From assembly GCF_014639315.1 (NCBI RefSeq), contig NZ_BMFY01000001.1, forward strand, positions 248,001 through 312,000: a DNA stretch of 64,000 bases. The letters run 5' to 3'. The DNA is from Sediminivirga luteola (GTDB lineage: Bacteria > Actinomycetota > Actinomycetes > Actinomycetales > Brevibacteriaceae). Both the position numbers and the translations under genes were made by a program. This document shows positions 55,058 through 62,748 of the stretch, in pieces; within the stretch, counting starts at the first letter, position 1, and every line of letters begins with the position of its first letter. Under the pieces are notes generated by a model. It saw only the letters and a program-made list of their open reading frames with translations. It was not told the origin of the DNA and did not search any database.

Positions 55058-56473
55058 ATGGCGAACGATCTCGATGCCCTTGCTGGTGTAGTCCCGGCCG
55101 ATCAGGTGACGGGTCGTCTGACGGAGGCGGGCCGTCTGGCCGAGGAGCTGAGCGAACAGGGCATCAGCGGCGTCGTCCTGTACTGGGCGGACAACAACGG
55201 CATCCCGCGTTCGCGCACGGTTCCGATTCAGCGGCTTCCCCGCGTGGCGGAGGAAGGAGTCGGGGTCACGGTGCTGTTCGCCGTGTTCGACTCCCATGAC
55301 GCCATCACCCACAGCTATGGCGGCCTGAGCACCGCCAGCGGGGAACGCCGTATCGTCCCGGACCTGTCCGGCCTGCGCACGGTGGCAAGCGCTCCGGGCC
55401 TGGCCTACGCGCCGGTGGACCAGTTCCGGGTCAGCGGCGAGGTGAGCGAATACGATCAGCGGGCGGCGCTGCGCCGGCAGGTTGAACGCGCGGAGCAGCA
55501 GGGCATCGAGCTGCGATTCGGTTATGAGATCGAGTTCAGCCTGTTCCGCGCGGACGGCTCCACGCCGGCGCACAGCGGGCCGGCCTACAGTCCGCACGCG
55601 CTGACCGTGCTGGGAGACTTCCAGGCCGACCTGCTCCGGGCCTTCGCCGAGACCGGTCTGGAGCTCAACCAGGTGCACGCCGAATACGGCCTCGCCCAGC
55701 TGGAGGTGAGCCTCAGGCCGGCGGAACCGTTGCGGGCCGCCGATGAGCAGCTGCTGGCCCGGCAGATCATCCACGGCGTCGCCCACCGGCACGGCTACCG
55801 GGTCAGCTTCGCCCCGCTCGTGACGGCCGAGGGCGTCGGGAACGGCTGGCATGTCCATGTCTCGCCGTGGCGGGACGGCCGGAACCTGCTGACGCCGGCC
55901 GGCGACGGCAGCGATGTGCACGGGCTGGGCCGGGACGGTGCCGCCTTCCTGGCCGGTCTCCACCGGAATCTGCCGGCCCTTTCCGCGGTGGGCGCTCCTA
56001 GCGTGCCGTCTCTGCTGCGGCTGCGTCCGGGCTACTTCGCCGGGGCCCACACCATCTGGGGTGTGGAGAACCGGGAAGCGCCGCTGCGCCTTGTCCAGGG
56101 CGGCGGCCTGCTGGGCGAGGGGCAGTGGAACATCGAGTTCAAGTCCTCCGACGCCTCCGCCAATCCCTATCTGCTGCTGGCGGCGCTGATCTCGGCGGGA
56201 CTCTCCGGTCTGGAGGAGGGCACCGCGCCCCCTCCTCCCGTGGCGGAGGACCCCGGAACCTGGACCGAGGAGCAGCGGGCCGAGCGAGGCATCGGCGCCC
56301 TTCCGACTGATCCGGAGGACGCCGATGCCGCCATCGACGACAGCGCTGCCGTGAGCGCCGTCTTCACCCCCGAGCACCGCGAAGCCTTCCGGGCGGTGCG
56401 TGCCTCCGATGTGGCCTGGGCGGACGGGCTGACGGACGCCGAGATCGTCGCCGGTCACCTCTGGTTGTACTGA
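55058..56473 (+). CDS. Glutamine-synthetase-like amidoligase
   Basis: A 471-residue member of the glutamine synthetase fold but not GlnA. It has a short N-terminal domain (SGVVLYWADNNGIPRSRTVP), FGYEIEFSLFR with the metal-binding Glu pair, VGNGWHVHVSPW, LRLRPGYFAGAHTIWGVENREAPLR and WNIEFKSSDASANPYLLLAA. Such proteins ligate an acid to ammonia or an amine using ATP, for instance gamma-glutamylpolyamine or GlnT-type enzymes. AGGAGG fixes the ATG at 55058. It is 6 nt before a gene for a possible papain-like protein, suggesting that the two work together. Confidence 0.85.
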   Translation: MANDLDALAGVVPADQVTGRLTEAGRLAEELSEQGISGVVLYWADNNGIPRSRTVPIQRLPRVAEEGVGVTVLFAVFDSHDAITHSYGGLSTASGERRIVPDLSGLRTVASAPGLAYAPVDQFRVSGEVSEYDQRAALRRQVERAEQQGIELRFGYEIEFSLFRADGSTPAHSGPAYSPHALTVLGDFQADLLRAFAETGLELNQVHAEYGLAQLEVSLRPAEPLRAADEQLLARQIIHGVAHRHGYRVSFAPLVTAEGVGNGWHVHVSPWRDGRNLLTPAGDGSDVHGLGRDGAAFLAGLHRNLPALSAVGAPSVPSLLRLRPGYFAGAHTIWGVENREAPLRLVQGGGLLGEGQWNIEFKSSDASANPYLLLAALISAGLSGLEEGTAPPPPVAEDPGTWTEEQRAERGIGALPTDPEDADAAIDDSAAVSAVFTPEHREAFRAVRASDVAWADGLTDAEIVAGHLWLY

Positions 56474-56479
56474 AGGCCG

Positions 56480-57313
56480 ATGGTGGTGCCGCTGAGGGAA
56501 CTGCTGCCCGGCTATCCGGCGCTGCGAGCAGCGGCGCATCCGGAGCTGCCGCAGAAGGATGACCTGTGCGGTCCGTTCTGGACCCTGGCCGTGCTGCGTG
56601 CGCTGCAGCGCCGCGGCGTGCCGGTTCAGGTTCCCGGGAGCCAGGAGGAAGCGGCGGACGCGGCGGGCGCAGTGCGTCTTGCCGGCGCTGAGTCGCTGCC
56701 GCCGCGGCAGCCGTCGCGTCCCCCGGAGGGCGAGCTGCCGGTCACCGAGGTGCCGGCACAGGCGGGCACCACTGCCCGCGGGCTCGCGCGAGCCATCCGC
56801 CGGTTCGCCGGGACGGCCGATGCCGGCGTGCTGCCGCTGTGCTCGGCCGGATCCTGGAGCACTGGCGAAGTAGTCGGCGCGGTACGCGCTGCGACGCGGC
56901 ACGATGCACTGCTGCTCGCCAATGTCGCCACCGCCCGGTACCGGTTCGGTGCAAGGCAGGCCTGGGAGGTGTACTTCAGCACGGGGGACGCTGCCGCGAT
57001 GCATCCCTCGCCGTGGAAGGTGGGGCACTTCGCAGCGATCGGCGGCCTCGTCTGCTCTCCCGTGGCCACTGCGGTCCTGGTGCATGACAGCTACCCGCTC
57101 ACCGGCCTGCTGGACGCCGAGGACGCCGGGTCGGAGTGGGAGCACCTGCAACCGGCCGAGGCCTTCGCGGCGGCGCTGACCCGGCCCGGCCTACCGCCCG
57201 GCGGCTTGCTGGCGGTCGGGTCCGCGGCGGCGCTCGGTGCCCTCCGGGAGGAAGCCGGGGCGCTGGGCCTGCACCCGGACTGGTGGGAGGAGCCGCCGCC
57301 CGGAGAAGAATGA
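56480..57313 (+). CDS. DUF6885-like protein, possible papain-like fold
   Basis: A 277-residue cytoplasmic protein. Cys30 in KDDLCGPFWTLAVLRAL resembles the nucleophile helix of C39-like/papain-fold enzymes. His in WKVGHFAAIGGLV and Asp in VLVHDSYPLTG follow in the right order for a Cys-His-Asp triad. The middle (about 50-110) is variable and Pro/Ala-rich. I believe it belongs to DUF6885, but this cannot be checked here. It is translated right after the glutamine-synthetase-like ligase and may remove, add or exchange amide-linked groups. It could instead be an inactive binding protein. Confidence 0.6.
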   Translation: MVVPLRELLPGYPALRAAAHPELPQKDDLCGPFWTLAVLRALQRRGVPVQVPGSQEEAADAAGAVRLAGAESLPPRQPSRPPEGELPVTEVPAQAGTTARGLARAIRRFAGTADAGVLPLCSAGSWSTGEVVGAVRAATRHDALLLANVATARYRFGARQAWEVYFSTGDAAAMHPSPWKVGHFAAIGGLVCSPVATAVLVHDSYPLTGLLDAEDAGSEWEHLQPAEAFAAALTRPGLPPGGLLAVGSAAALGALREEAGALGLHPDWWEEPPPGEE

Positions 57314-57408
57314 GGCAGGGCCGGGACGAGGCAGAGCGGATTGAGACCGGACCGGCCACGGTGGGGTTGCCCGGATCGGGACGAGGCACGGGCAGGTTGC
57401 GGCGGGTC

Positions 57409-57675
57409 TCAGCCTCCGGCGAAGGGCGGCAGCACGTCCACTTCCGCGCCCGGACCGAGGGGTTCGGCGGCGCGGGGGGTGCCGGGCTCGACCACGATGC
57501 CGTCGCGGAGAAAGCTGCAGGAGCCGAGCAGTTCGCGCATCCCCGGATACCGGCCGGCGAGGATCGTCCGCAGCGCCTCCAGGCTCGTGCCCGGCGGTAC
57601 GGCGACCTGTTCGGTGCGGCGGCCGGCCGCTTCGCGGGCGGCCGCGAAGTAGCGGATCCGCACGGTGTTCTCCAT
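57409..57675 (-). CDS. moaD: Molybdopterin synthase sulphur carrier MoaD
   Basis: An 88-residue beta-grasp ubiquitin-like protein that ends in the required GG (LPPFAGG). The C-terminal Gly is thiocarboxylated and gives sulphur to MoaE. VRIRYFAAAREAAGRRTE is the usual MoaD start. It begins 2 nt after the moaA stop in the same operon. ThiS is less likely given the FAAAREAAG motif and the moaA neighbour. Confidence 0.92.
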   Translation of the reverse strand: MENTVRIRYFAAAREAAGRRTEQVAVPPGTSLEALRTILAGRYPGMRELLGSCSFLRDGIVVEPGTPRAAEPLGPGAEVDVLPPFAGG

Positions 57676-57677
57676 GG

Positions 57678-58808
57678 TCAGCCTCCGATCGCGCTCATGG
57701 GCCGGGACGGGCGGATGAAACCGTCATCGGCGCCGGCCGGACGGGTGTCCTGACCGTGCCCGGCCTTCTTCGCCCAGGCGTTCGCCCGCCACGCGGCGGC
57801 GATGTCCTCGTCACTGCGGCCAGGGTCGCGCAGCAGGGCGCGCAGATCGCTTTCCTGGGTGCCGAAGAGGCAGTTGCGCAACTGGCCATCCGCCGTGAGC
57901 CGGGTGCGGTCGCAGGCGGCGCAGAAGTTGCGCGTGACCGAGGCGATCACGCCGACCGTGCCGCGCAGGCATGAGTCGGCTCGGGACTGGGCGTGCCAGA
58001 GTTCGGCCGGCGCCGAGCCCCGCTGGGACGGATCGGCCGGGGTCAGATGGAAGCGCCGCTCCAGCCGGCGGAGGATGTCTGCCGCCGTGATCATCCCGTC
58101 CCGGGTCCAGGCGTGCTGGGCGTCCAAGGGCATCTGCTCGATGAACCGCAGCTGGTAGCCCTCGCGGATGGCCCATTCGAGCAGATCGGCGGCCTGATGG
58201 TCGTTCTGGCCGGGCATGAGCACGGCATTGATCTTGACCGGGTCCAGCCCTGCGGCACGTGCGGCCTGCAGGCCGGCCAGGACGTCCGGTAGCCGGTCCC
58301 GGTGGGTCATGCCGCGGAAGGTCTCCTCGTCCAGGGTGTCCAGGGAGACGTTGATCCGCCGCAGCCCCGCGGCAGCCAGGGCACTGGCGCGCCGGTCCAG
58401 GCCGATGGCGTTGGTCGTCAGGGAGATCTCCACGGGTGCGCCCGCCTCGCCGGCCGGCCCGCGGGTGCGCAGTGCCGCGGTCCCGGCGATGACCGTCTCC
58501 AGGCCGCGGCGCAGCAGCGGCTCCCCGCCGGTGAAGCGCACCTCGCGGATGCCGAGTCGTTCCACGCCGATGCGCAGTAGCCGCAGGAGTTCCTCGTCGG
58601 TGAGCAGTTCCGCTTTGGGCGTCCAGTCCAGGCCTTCGGCAGGCATGCAGTAGGTGCAGCGCAGGTTGCAGCGGTCCGTCAGGGAGACCCGCAGATCGGT
58701 CGCGATGCGGCCGAAGCGGTCGATCAGGCCGGGGTGGTCCGGCCGGCCGGGAGCGGACGGTGAGTCCGCGCGGAGCCGGAAGGTCGGCAGCCCCAGATCG
58801 ACGCTCAT
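57678..58808 (-). CDS. moaA: GTP 3',8-cyclase MoaA
   Basis: A radical-SAM enzyme for the first step of molybdenum cofactor synthesis. The N-terminal cluster motif CNLRCTYC has Cys47, Cys51 and Cys54; the C-terminal cluster Cys residues are in RNFCAACDRTRL and RNCLFG. The last residues are SAIGG, the conserved Gly-Gly tail that reaches the active site. At 376 residues it is slightly long owing to an N-terminal extension. It is upstream of moaD on the minus strand. Confidence 0.96.
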   Translation of the reverse strand: MSVDLGLPTFRLRADSPSAPGRPDHPGLIDRFGRIATDLRVSLTDRCNLRCTYCMPAEGLDWTPKAELLTDEELLRLLRIGVERLGIREVRFTGGEPLLRRGLETVIAGTAALRTRGPAGEAGAPVEISLTTNAIGLDRRASALAAAGLRRINVSLDTLDEETFRGMTHRDRLPDVLAGLQAARAAGLDPVKINAVLMPGQNDHQAADLLEWAIREGYQLRFIEQMPLDAQHAWTRDGMITAADILRRLERRFHLTPADPSQRGSAPAELWHAQSRADSCLRGTVGVIASVTRNFCAACDRTRLTADGQLRNCLFGTQESDLRALLRDPGRSDEDIAAAWRANAWAKKAGHGQDTRPAGADDGFIRPSRPMSAIGG

Positions 58809-58817
58809 GGCGGCACG

Positions 58818-59420
58818 TCAGTGCTCCTCGTCCGGGGCAGGCGCCTCGTCCAGCCCGGGGGCGCCCCACAGAGGCGACCACTTGGAGAGGTCGTCTTCGA
58901 TGCGGAGATCGTCGGCGATGGTGCCCCGGATCTGCAGCTCCAGGGCGCTGTTGCGCTGCTGGGAACCGGGAACTGGGGCGAAGGGGTAGAACGTCCCGCG
59001 CTTATACAGGTACACCAGGGCGAGCGCCTGGCCGGCGGAATCGCGCAGGTACATCGTGGAGCACAGCAGCATCGGGCCGAAACCCTGCGCCTCCAGCGCG
59101 CTGTTGACCGCGTGCAGGCTGGTCACCAGGGACGAGGCGTCCCGGCTCTTGCTGCGCACGACCTCCCAGGTGTAGCCGAAGCCGTCGTTGGCCTGCCGCA
59201 CGGCGATGTCCGAGTCTCCGCCGAGCAGCCCCTTGATCTCCTGCTCCACGCTCGTGAACGCGGCACCCTCCACCTGCCGGAACGCGACGGCGCCGATGCC
59301 GGTGGGCCGGAAATCGGTGGCGGCCTGCAGGGTGATGGCCGCGGACGGGAAGCCGAACAGCTGGTCGAGGTTCGCCTGCTTTGGCTTGCTGCGTCCGAGG
59401 ATGATGTCGAGGAGTCCCAC
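58818..59420 (-). CDS. pspAB: PspA-associated protein PspAB
   Basis: A 200-residue cytoplasmic protein beginning MGLLDIILGRSKPKQANLDQLF, with FGYTWEVVRS and VYLYKRGTFYPFAP, as in the PspAB family of actinobacterial and archaeal psp operons. Its activity is unknown; it is thought to act with PspA and HtpX in membrane stress. The acidic tail ends PDEEH. It is the last gene of the pspA-pspAA-htpX-pspAB operon. Confidence 0.88.
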   Translation of the reverse strand: MGLLDIILGRSKPKQANLDQLFGFPSAAITLQAATDFRPTGIGAVAFRQVEGAAFTSVEQEIKGLLGGDSDIAVRQANDGFGYTWEVVRSKSRDASSLVTSLHAVNSALEAQGFGPMLLCSTMYLRDSAGQALALVYLYKRGTFYPFAPVPGSQQRNSALELQIRGTIADDLRIEDDLSKWSPLWGAPGLDEAPAPDEEH

Positions 59421-59438
59421 GAAGACGTTCTTTCTTCT

Positions 59439-60350
59439 TTAGGCGGGGCGGGAGAGGTCGGCGGAGATGCGGCTGAGCTGGTCCAGCCGCTTCTGCAGCG
59501 GCGGGTGGGTGGAGAACAGGGCGCCGATGCTCTTCCCGTCCAGCGCGGGAACCAGGTTGAGGTGGTTCACGGTCGCGGCCTGGCGCAGGTCCTTGCTGGG
59601 GATCCGGCCGATCTCGCCGGAGATCTTCACCAGCGCCGAGGACAGGGTGCTGGGCTTGCCGGTGAGGTACGCCGCGGCGCGATCGGCCGCCAGCTCCCGG
59701 TACCGCGAGAGCACCCGGATGAGCAGGAAGGACAGCGCGTAGACGACCACGCCGACGAGCGTCATGGCCAGCAGCACGATGGCGCCGTTGTTATTGCGGT
59801 TGCCGCCGGCCATCCCGGAGTACATGGCCGAGCGCATCATGAGGCCGGCGACGACGCCGGTCACCCCGGCCACCGTCATGACGGTCACATCGCGGTGCGC
59901 CACATGGGAGAGCTCATGGGCCAGCACGGCCTCGACCTCTTCCTGGCTCAGCTGCTTCAGCAGACCCGAGGTCACGCACACCACCGAATGGTTGGGCGAG
60001 CGCCCCGTCGCGAAGGCGTTCGGGATCTCGGAGTAGGCGATGGCGACTCGCGGCTTCTTCATGTCCGCCAGCTGGCACAGCCGGTCGACGAGCATGTGCA
60101 GCTCGGGTGCCTGTTCGGGCGTGACCTCGCGGGCGCCCATGGCCCGCATCGCGATCGCGTCCGAGCTGTACCACTGGAAGAAGAAGGCCACTCCGCTGAT
60201 CAGGAGCGCGATGACGACACCGCCGGTGGTCTGGCCGAAGATGAACCAGATGGCCAGGATGAGGACCACGTAGAGGGCGCCGTTGAGGAAGATCGCCAGC
60301 CACATGCGGCTGCTCAAGCCGTAGTCCTTGATGAAGCGGGTGCTGCTCAT
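59439..60350 (-). CDS. htpX: Membrane zinc protease HtpX
   Basis: HtpX is an M48 metalloprotease that degrades misfolded membrane proteins. The 303-residue protein has two N-terminal helices, the zinc motif HELSH (in VLAHELSHVAHRD), two further helices (VTVMTVAGVTGVVAGL, IVLLAMTLVGVVVYAL) and a downstream Glu ligand in RELAADRAAAYL. FSTHPPLQKRL is the family C-terminal motif. It lies between pspAA and pspAB. Confidence 0.95.
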   Translation of the reverse strand: MSSTRFIKDYGLSSRMWLAIFLNGALYVVLILAIWFIFGQTTGGVVIALLISGVAFFFQWYSSDAIAMRAMGAREVTPEQAPELHMLVDRLCQLADMKKPRVAIAYSEIPNAFATGRSPNHSVVCVTSGLLKQLSQEEVEAVLAHELSHVAHRDVTVMTVAGVTGVVAGLMMRSAMYSGMAGGNRNNNGAIVLLAMTLVGVVVYALSFLLIRVLSRYRELAADRAAAYLTGKPSTLSSALVKISGEIGRIPSKDLRQAATVNHLNLVPALDGKSIGALFSTHPPLQKRLDQLSRISADLSRPA

Positions 60351-60369
60351 CGTTCAAGCTCCTCCTCGA

Positions 60370-60651
60370 TCAGAAGTCCGGTATCAGCCCTTCCTCGTTC
60401 AACAATCCCTGGATGTCGGAGATATCAGCGTCCGGGAACGGCACGACGACATCCGAGGGGCCGAGGTAGTCGTCGGCGACGGGTTCTCCGTGCGTGACAA
60501 TGAAATCACGCAGGGCCACGAGTGAGCTGTGGACTCGCTCCTCGTCGCCTGAGGCCACGGCGGTCTCGATGTCGTCGTCGAACCGCTGCAGCGCCTCCTG
60601 CTCGATGTCCGCGATGTTGAACTGTCCCTCGCCGAGGATGCGCACGATCAT
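60370..60651 (-). CDS. pspAA: PspA-associated protein PspAA
   Basis: A 93-residue acidic protein beginning MIVRILGEGQFNIADIEQEALQ. This N terminus and the VPFPDADISDIQGLL end are typical of PspAA, an actinobacterial partner of PspA. It overlaps the pspA stop by 4 nt, so the two are made together. Confidence 0.88.
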   Translation of the reverse strand: MIVRILGEGQFNIADIEQEALQRFDDDIETAVASGDEERVHSSLVALRDFIVTHGEPVADDYLGPSDVVVPFPDADISDIQGLLNEEGLIPDF

Positions 60652-61400
60652 CGGTTCTCGCCCTGCCCCTCTTCCAGCTGGCCGGGCGCCTGCTGCTGAC
60701 CGGAGGGGAGGGACTCCCGCAGCCGCTGCAGCTCAAGTTCCACGTCGTTCTGCGAGGAGAGGGCGTCCAGCTCTGCGCTGATGTCGTCCCGGCTGGAACC
60801 GGTGACGTCGTCGAGCGCCCCTGAGGCGAGCAGCTCGTCCACGGCGCCGGCGCGCGCCTGAAGCTCCGCGGTCTTGTCCTCGGCGCGCTGGACCGCCATG
60901 CCGACGTCGCCGAACTCCTCGGAGATGCCGCTGAAGGCCTCGCCGATCTTGGTCTGGGCCTCGGCGGCGTTGTACGTGGCCTTGAGCGTCTCCTTGCGGG
61001 TGCGGAAGGAATCGACCTTCGCCTGCAGACGCTGAGAGGCCAGCGTCAGCTTCTGCTCTTCGTTCTGCAGGCTCTCGTGCTGGGTCTGCAGGTCGCTGAT
61101 CTGCTGCTGCAGGCCGGACTTGCGGGTCAGCGCCTCGCGGGCGAGGTCTTCGCGACCCACCTGCATGGCCTTCTGCGCCTGCGCGTTCAGCTTGTCCTGC
61201 TGCTGCTCCAGCTGGCCGATCTGCAGTTCCAGCCGCTTGCGGCTCGTGGCCACGTCCGCGACTCCGCGGCGGACCTTCTGCAAGAGTTCCAGCTGCTTCT
61301 GGTAGGAGTAATCCAGAGTCTGATTCGGATCCTCAGCCCGGTCCAGCGCCTTGTTGGCCTTGGCGCCGAAGATCATCTTGATGCGCTTGAAAATGCTCAT
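60648..61400 (-). CDS. pspA: Phage-shock protein A (PspA/IM30 family)
   Basis: A 250-residue, almost wholly helical coiled-coil protein that assembles on damaged inner membrane. It starts MSIFKRIKMIFGAKANKALD, with the amphipathic membrane-binding helix, followed by the ESCRT-III-like helices (DPNQTLDYSYQKQLELLQKVRR). The ATG at 61400 is chosen because family members start MS(I/L)(F/L); a frame extending 29 codons upstream has no family match. It is the first gene of the psp operon. Its promoter must lie in the 231-nt spacer upstream, where I saw no clear -10. Confidence 0.94.
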   Translation of the reverse strand: MSIFKRIKMIFGAKANKALDRAEDPNQTLDYSYQKQLELLQKVRRGVADVATSRKRLELQIGQLEQQQDKLNAQAQKAMQVGREDLAREALTRKSGLQQQISDLQTQHESLQNEEQKLTLASQRLQAKVDSFRTRKETLKATYNAAEAQTKIGEAFSGISEEFGDVGMAVQRAEDKTAELQARAGAVDELLASGALDDVTGSSRDDISAELDALSSQNDVELELQRLRESLPSGQQQAPGQLEEGQGENR

Positions 61401-61631
61401 GAGACTTCCGACCAGCTCCTCTAGAGTCGTGACGTGCGCAGCGCGGTCCGATTCCCGGCTGCCGGCAGTACCTGGGTCCTTTGCCATCAGCCTATCGCGC
61501 GGGGCCCGCGCAGCGCGACGGATCGCCCTGGATTACGAGCGAACCTGAAGCCTGCCGGCTCGTAGCACTCCGGCGGGCGAGCCTGCCCGCCCGAGCGTAC
61601 GGCCACTCCCCGACAGCGGGGAGAGGACGGG

Positions 61632-61922
61632 TCAGAAGCGGAACATCCGACTGTTGGCGTCCTCCACCTCGGCGTACTGACGGCCGGCGACCGCGAGCGC
61701 CTCCCGGATGCCCTGCAGGGATTCGCGCACCTGCTCCTGGACCCCGTGCCATTCGTCGACCACTGACTGGAAGCCCTCGGCCGCCTGGCCCTGCCAGGAG
61801 TCCTGCAGGCCGCGCAGATTGCTCATCATGGTCTGGACCTCGTCCGCGACCGCACCGGCGGAGGCCTCCACCGCGCGGGAGGATTCCATCACCCGTTCCG
61901 CGTCCACCCGGAAACTGCTCAT
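61632..61922 (-). CDS. WXG100-family protein (EsxA-like)
   Basis: A 96-residue helical hairpin with Trp-x-Gly in the turn (LQDSWQGQAAEGFQSVV), as in ESAT-6/EsxA small substrates of type VII secretion. The C-terminal Yxxx(D/E)-type signal could be YAEVE in RQYAEVEDANSRMF. No EccC, EccD or other ESX gene is nearby, so the secretion machine must be encoded elsewhere. It is next to but not clearly in the psp operon. Confidence 0.9.
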   Translation of the reverse strand: MSSFRVDAERVMESSRAVEASAGAVADEVQTMMSNLRGLQDSWQGQAAEGFQSVVDEWHGVQEQVRESLQGIREALAVAGRQYAEVEDANSRMFRF

Positions 61923-62190
61923 CCTCGTGCTCCTCTCCTCATCCAGCGCCCCGGCGGCGCTTGCCTCCGGCCAGCGTGCCCGTTCCGGCCGCCGGCTGCT
62001 GCCTGCGCGGTGCGGATTGTGGATGATCTCGCCGGCGAGCCGCTCGCTGTGACCGCCGGATCGCCTGACCTGTGGACGCCGGCGGACGTGATGCTGGAGG
62101 AATCGACCTCGTGAGGAACCGATGCGAGGGAGGAGACCGCCGTGCCGGGCGCACCGGGACAGGACCGCGGAGTGGTGCAGGGCAGGAGGC

Positions 62191-62562
62191 CTACCTCCAC
62201 ATCACGCCGTGGTCGACGTGCTCGCGGACGCGGTACTGGATCATCCGTCTCAGGAGATCGGCGGGCAGGGGCTCCGCATAGGGGAGCGCGACGCTGCCCT
62301 TGCCGGTGGTGAATGCCGCCAGCTCCGTCGCGAATGTCTCCCGCGTGCTGGGCGTGAAGACGATGTTCGCGTGGTGCTTGAACGCGTTGAGGACGAACAG
62401 GATCGTCCCGGAGGGGTGGACATAGGCAGGTGAGCCCCACTTGATCGCCTCGGCGGCGTCCGGGGCGCTTTCCTGGCAGAGGGCGCGCAGTTCCACGATC
62501 CGGCTCTGTGCCGGGCCTTCAAGCGCTTCGATGTACTCGTCCACCGATGTCGGTCTGCCCAT
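62191..62562 (-). CDS. DUF1801 (YdhG-like) protein
   Basis: A 123-residue single-domain protein: VDEYIEALEGPAQSRIVELRALC, then EAIKWGSPAYVHPSGTILFVLNAFKHHANIVF and PADLLRRMIQYRVREHV. These match the DUF1801/YdhG family, related to a Bacillus frataxin-like iron protein. Its role here is unknown. It appears to be monocistronic. Confidence 0.87.
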   Translation of the reverse strand: MGRPTSVDEYIEALEGPAQSRIVELRALCQESAPDAAEAIKWGSPAYVHPSGTILFVLNAFKHHANIVFTPSTRETFATELAAFTTGKGSVALPYAEPLPADLLRRMIQYRVREHVDHGVMWR

Positions 62563-62748
62563 GACGCCACGGTACCGGAGACGCCCGCTACCGCCGGGCG
62601 TCTCCCGCTCCCCGGAAAGCGCTTCCGCACTCGACGAGCCCCGGTGCTGTGAACATGAGTGTCCCCCGCTCCGCGCAAAGCGCTTCCCTCCCCGTCACCC
62701 GTGTGCGGATGGCGGGGAGGGAAGCGGCGAGCCAGCCGGAAGGCCCGG

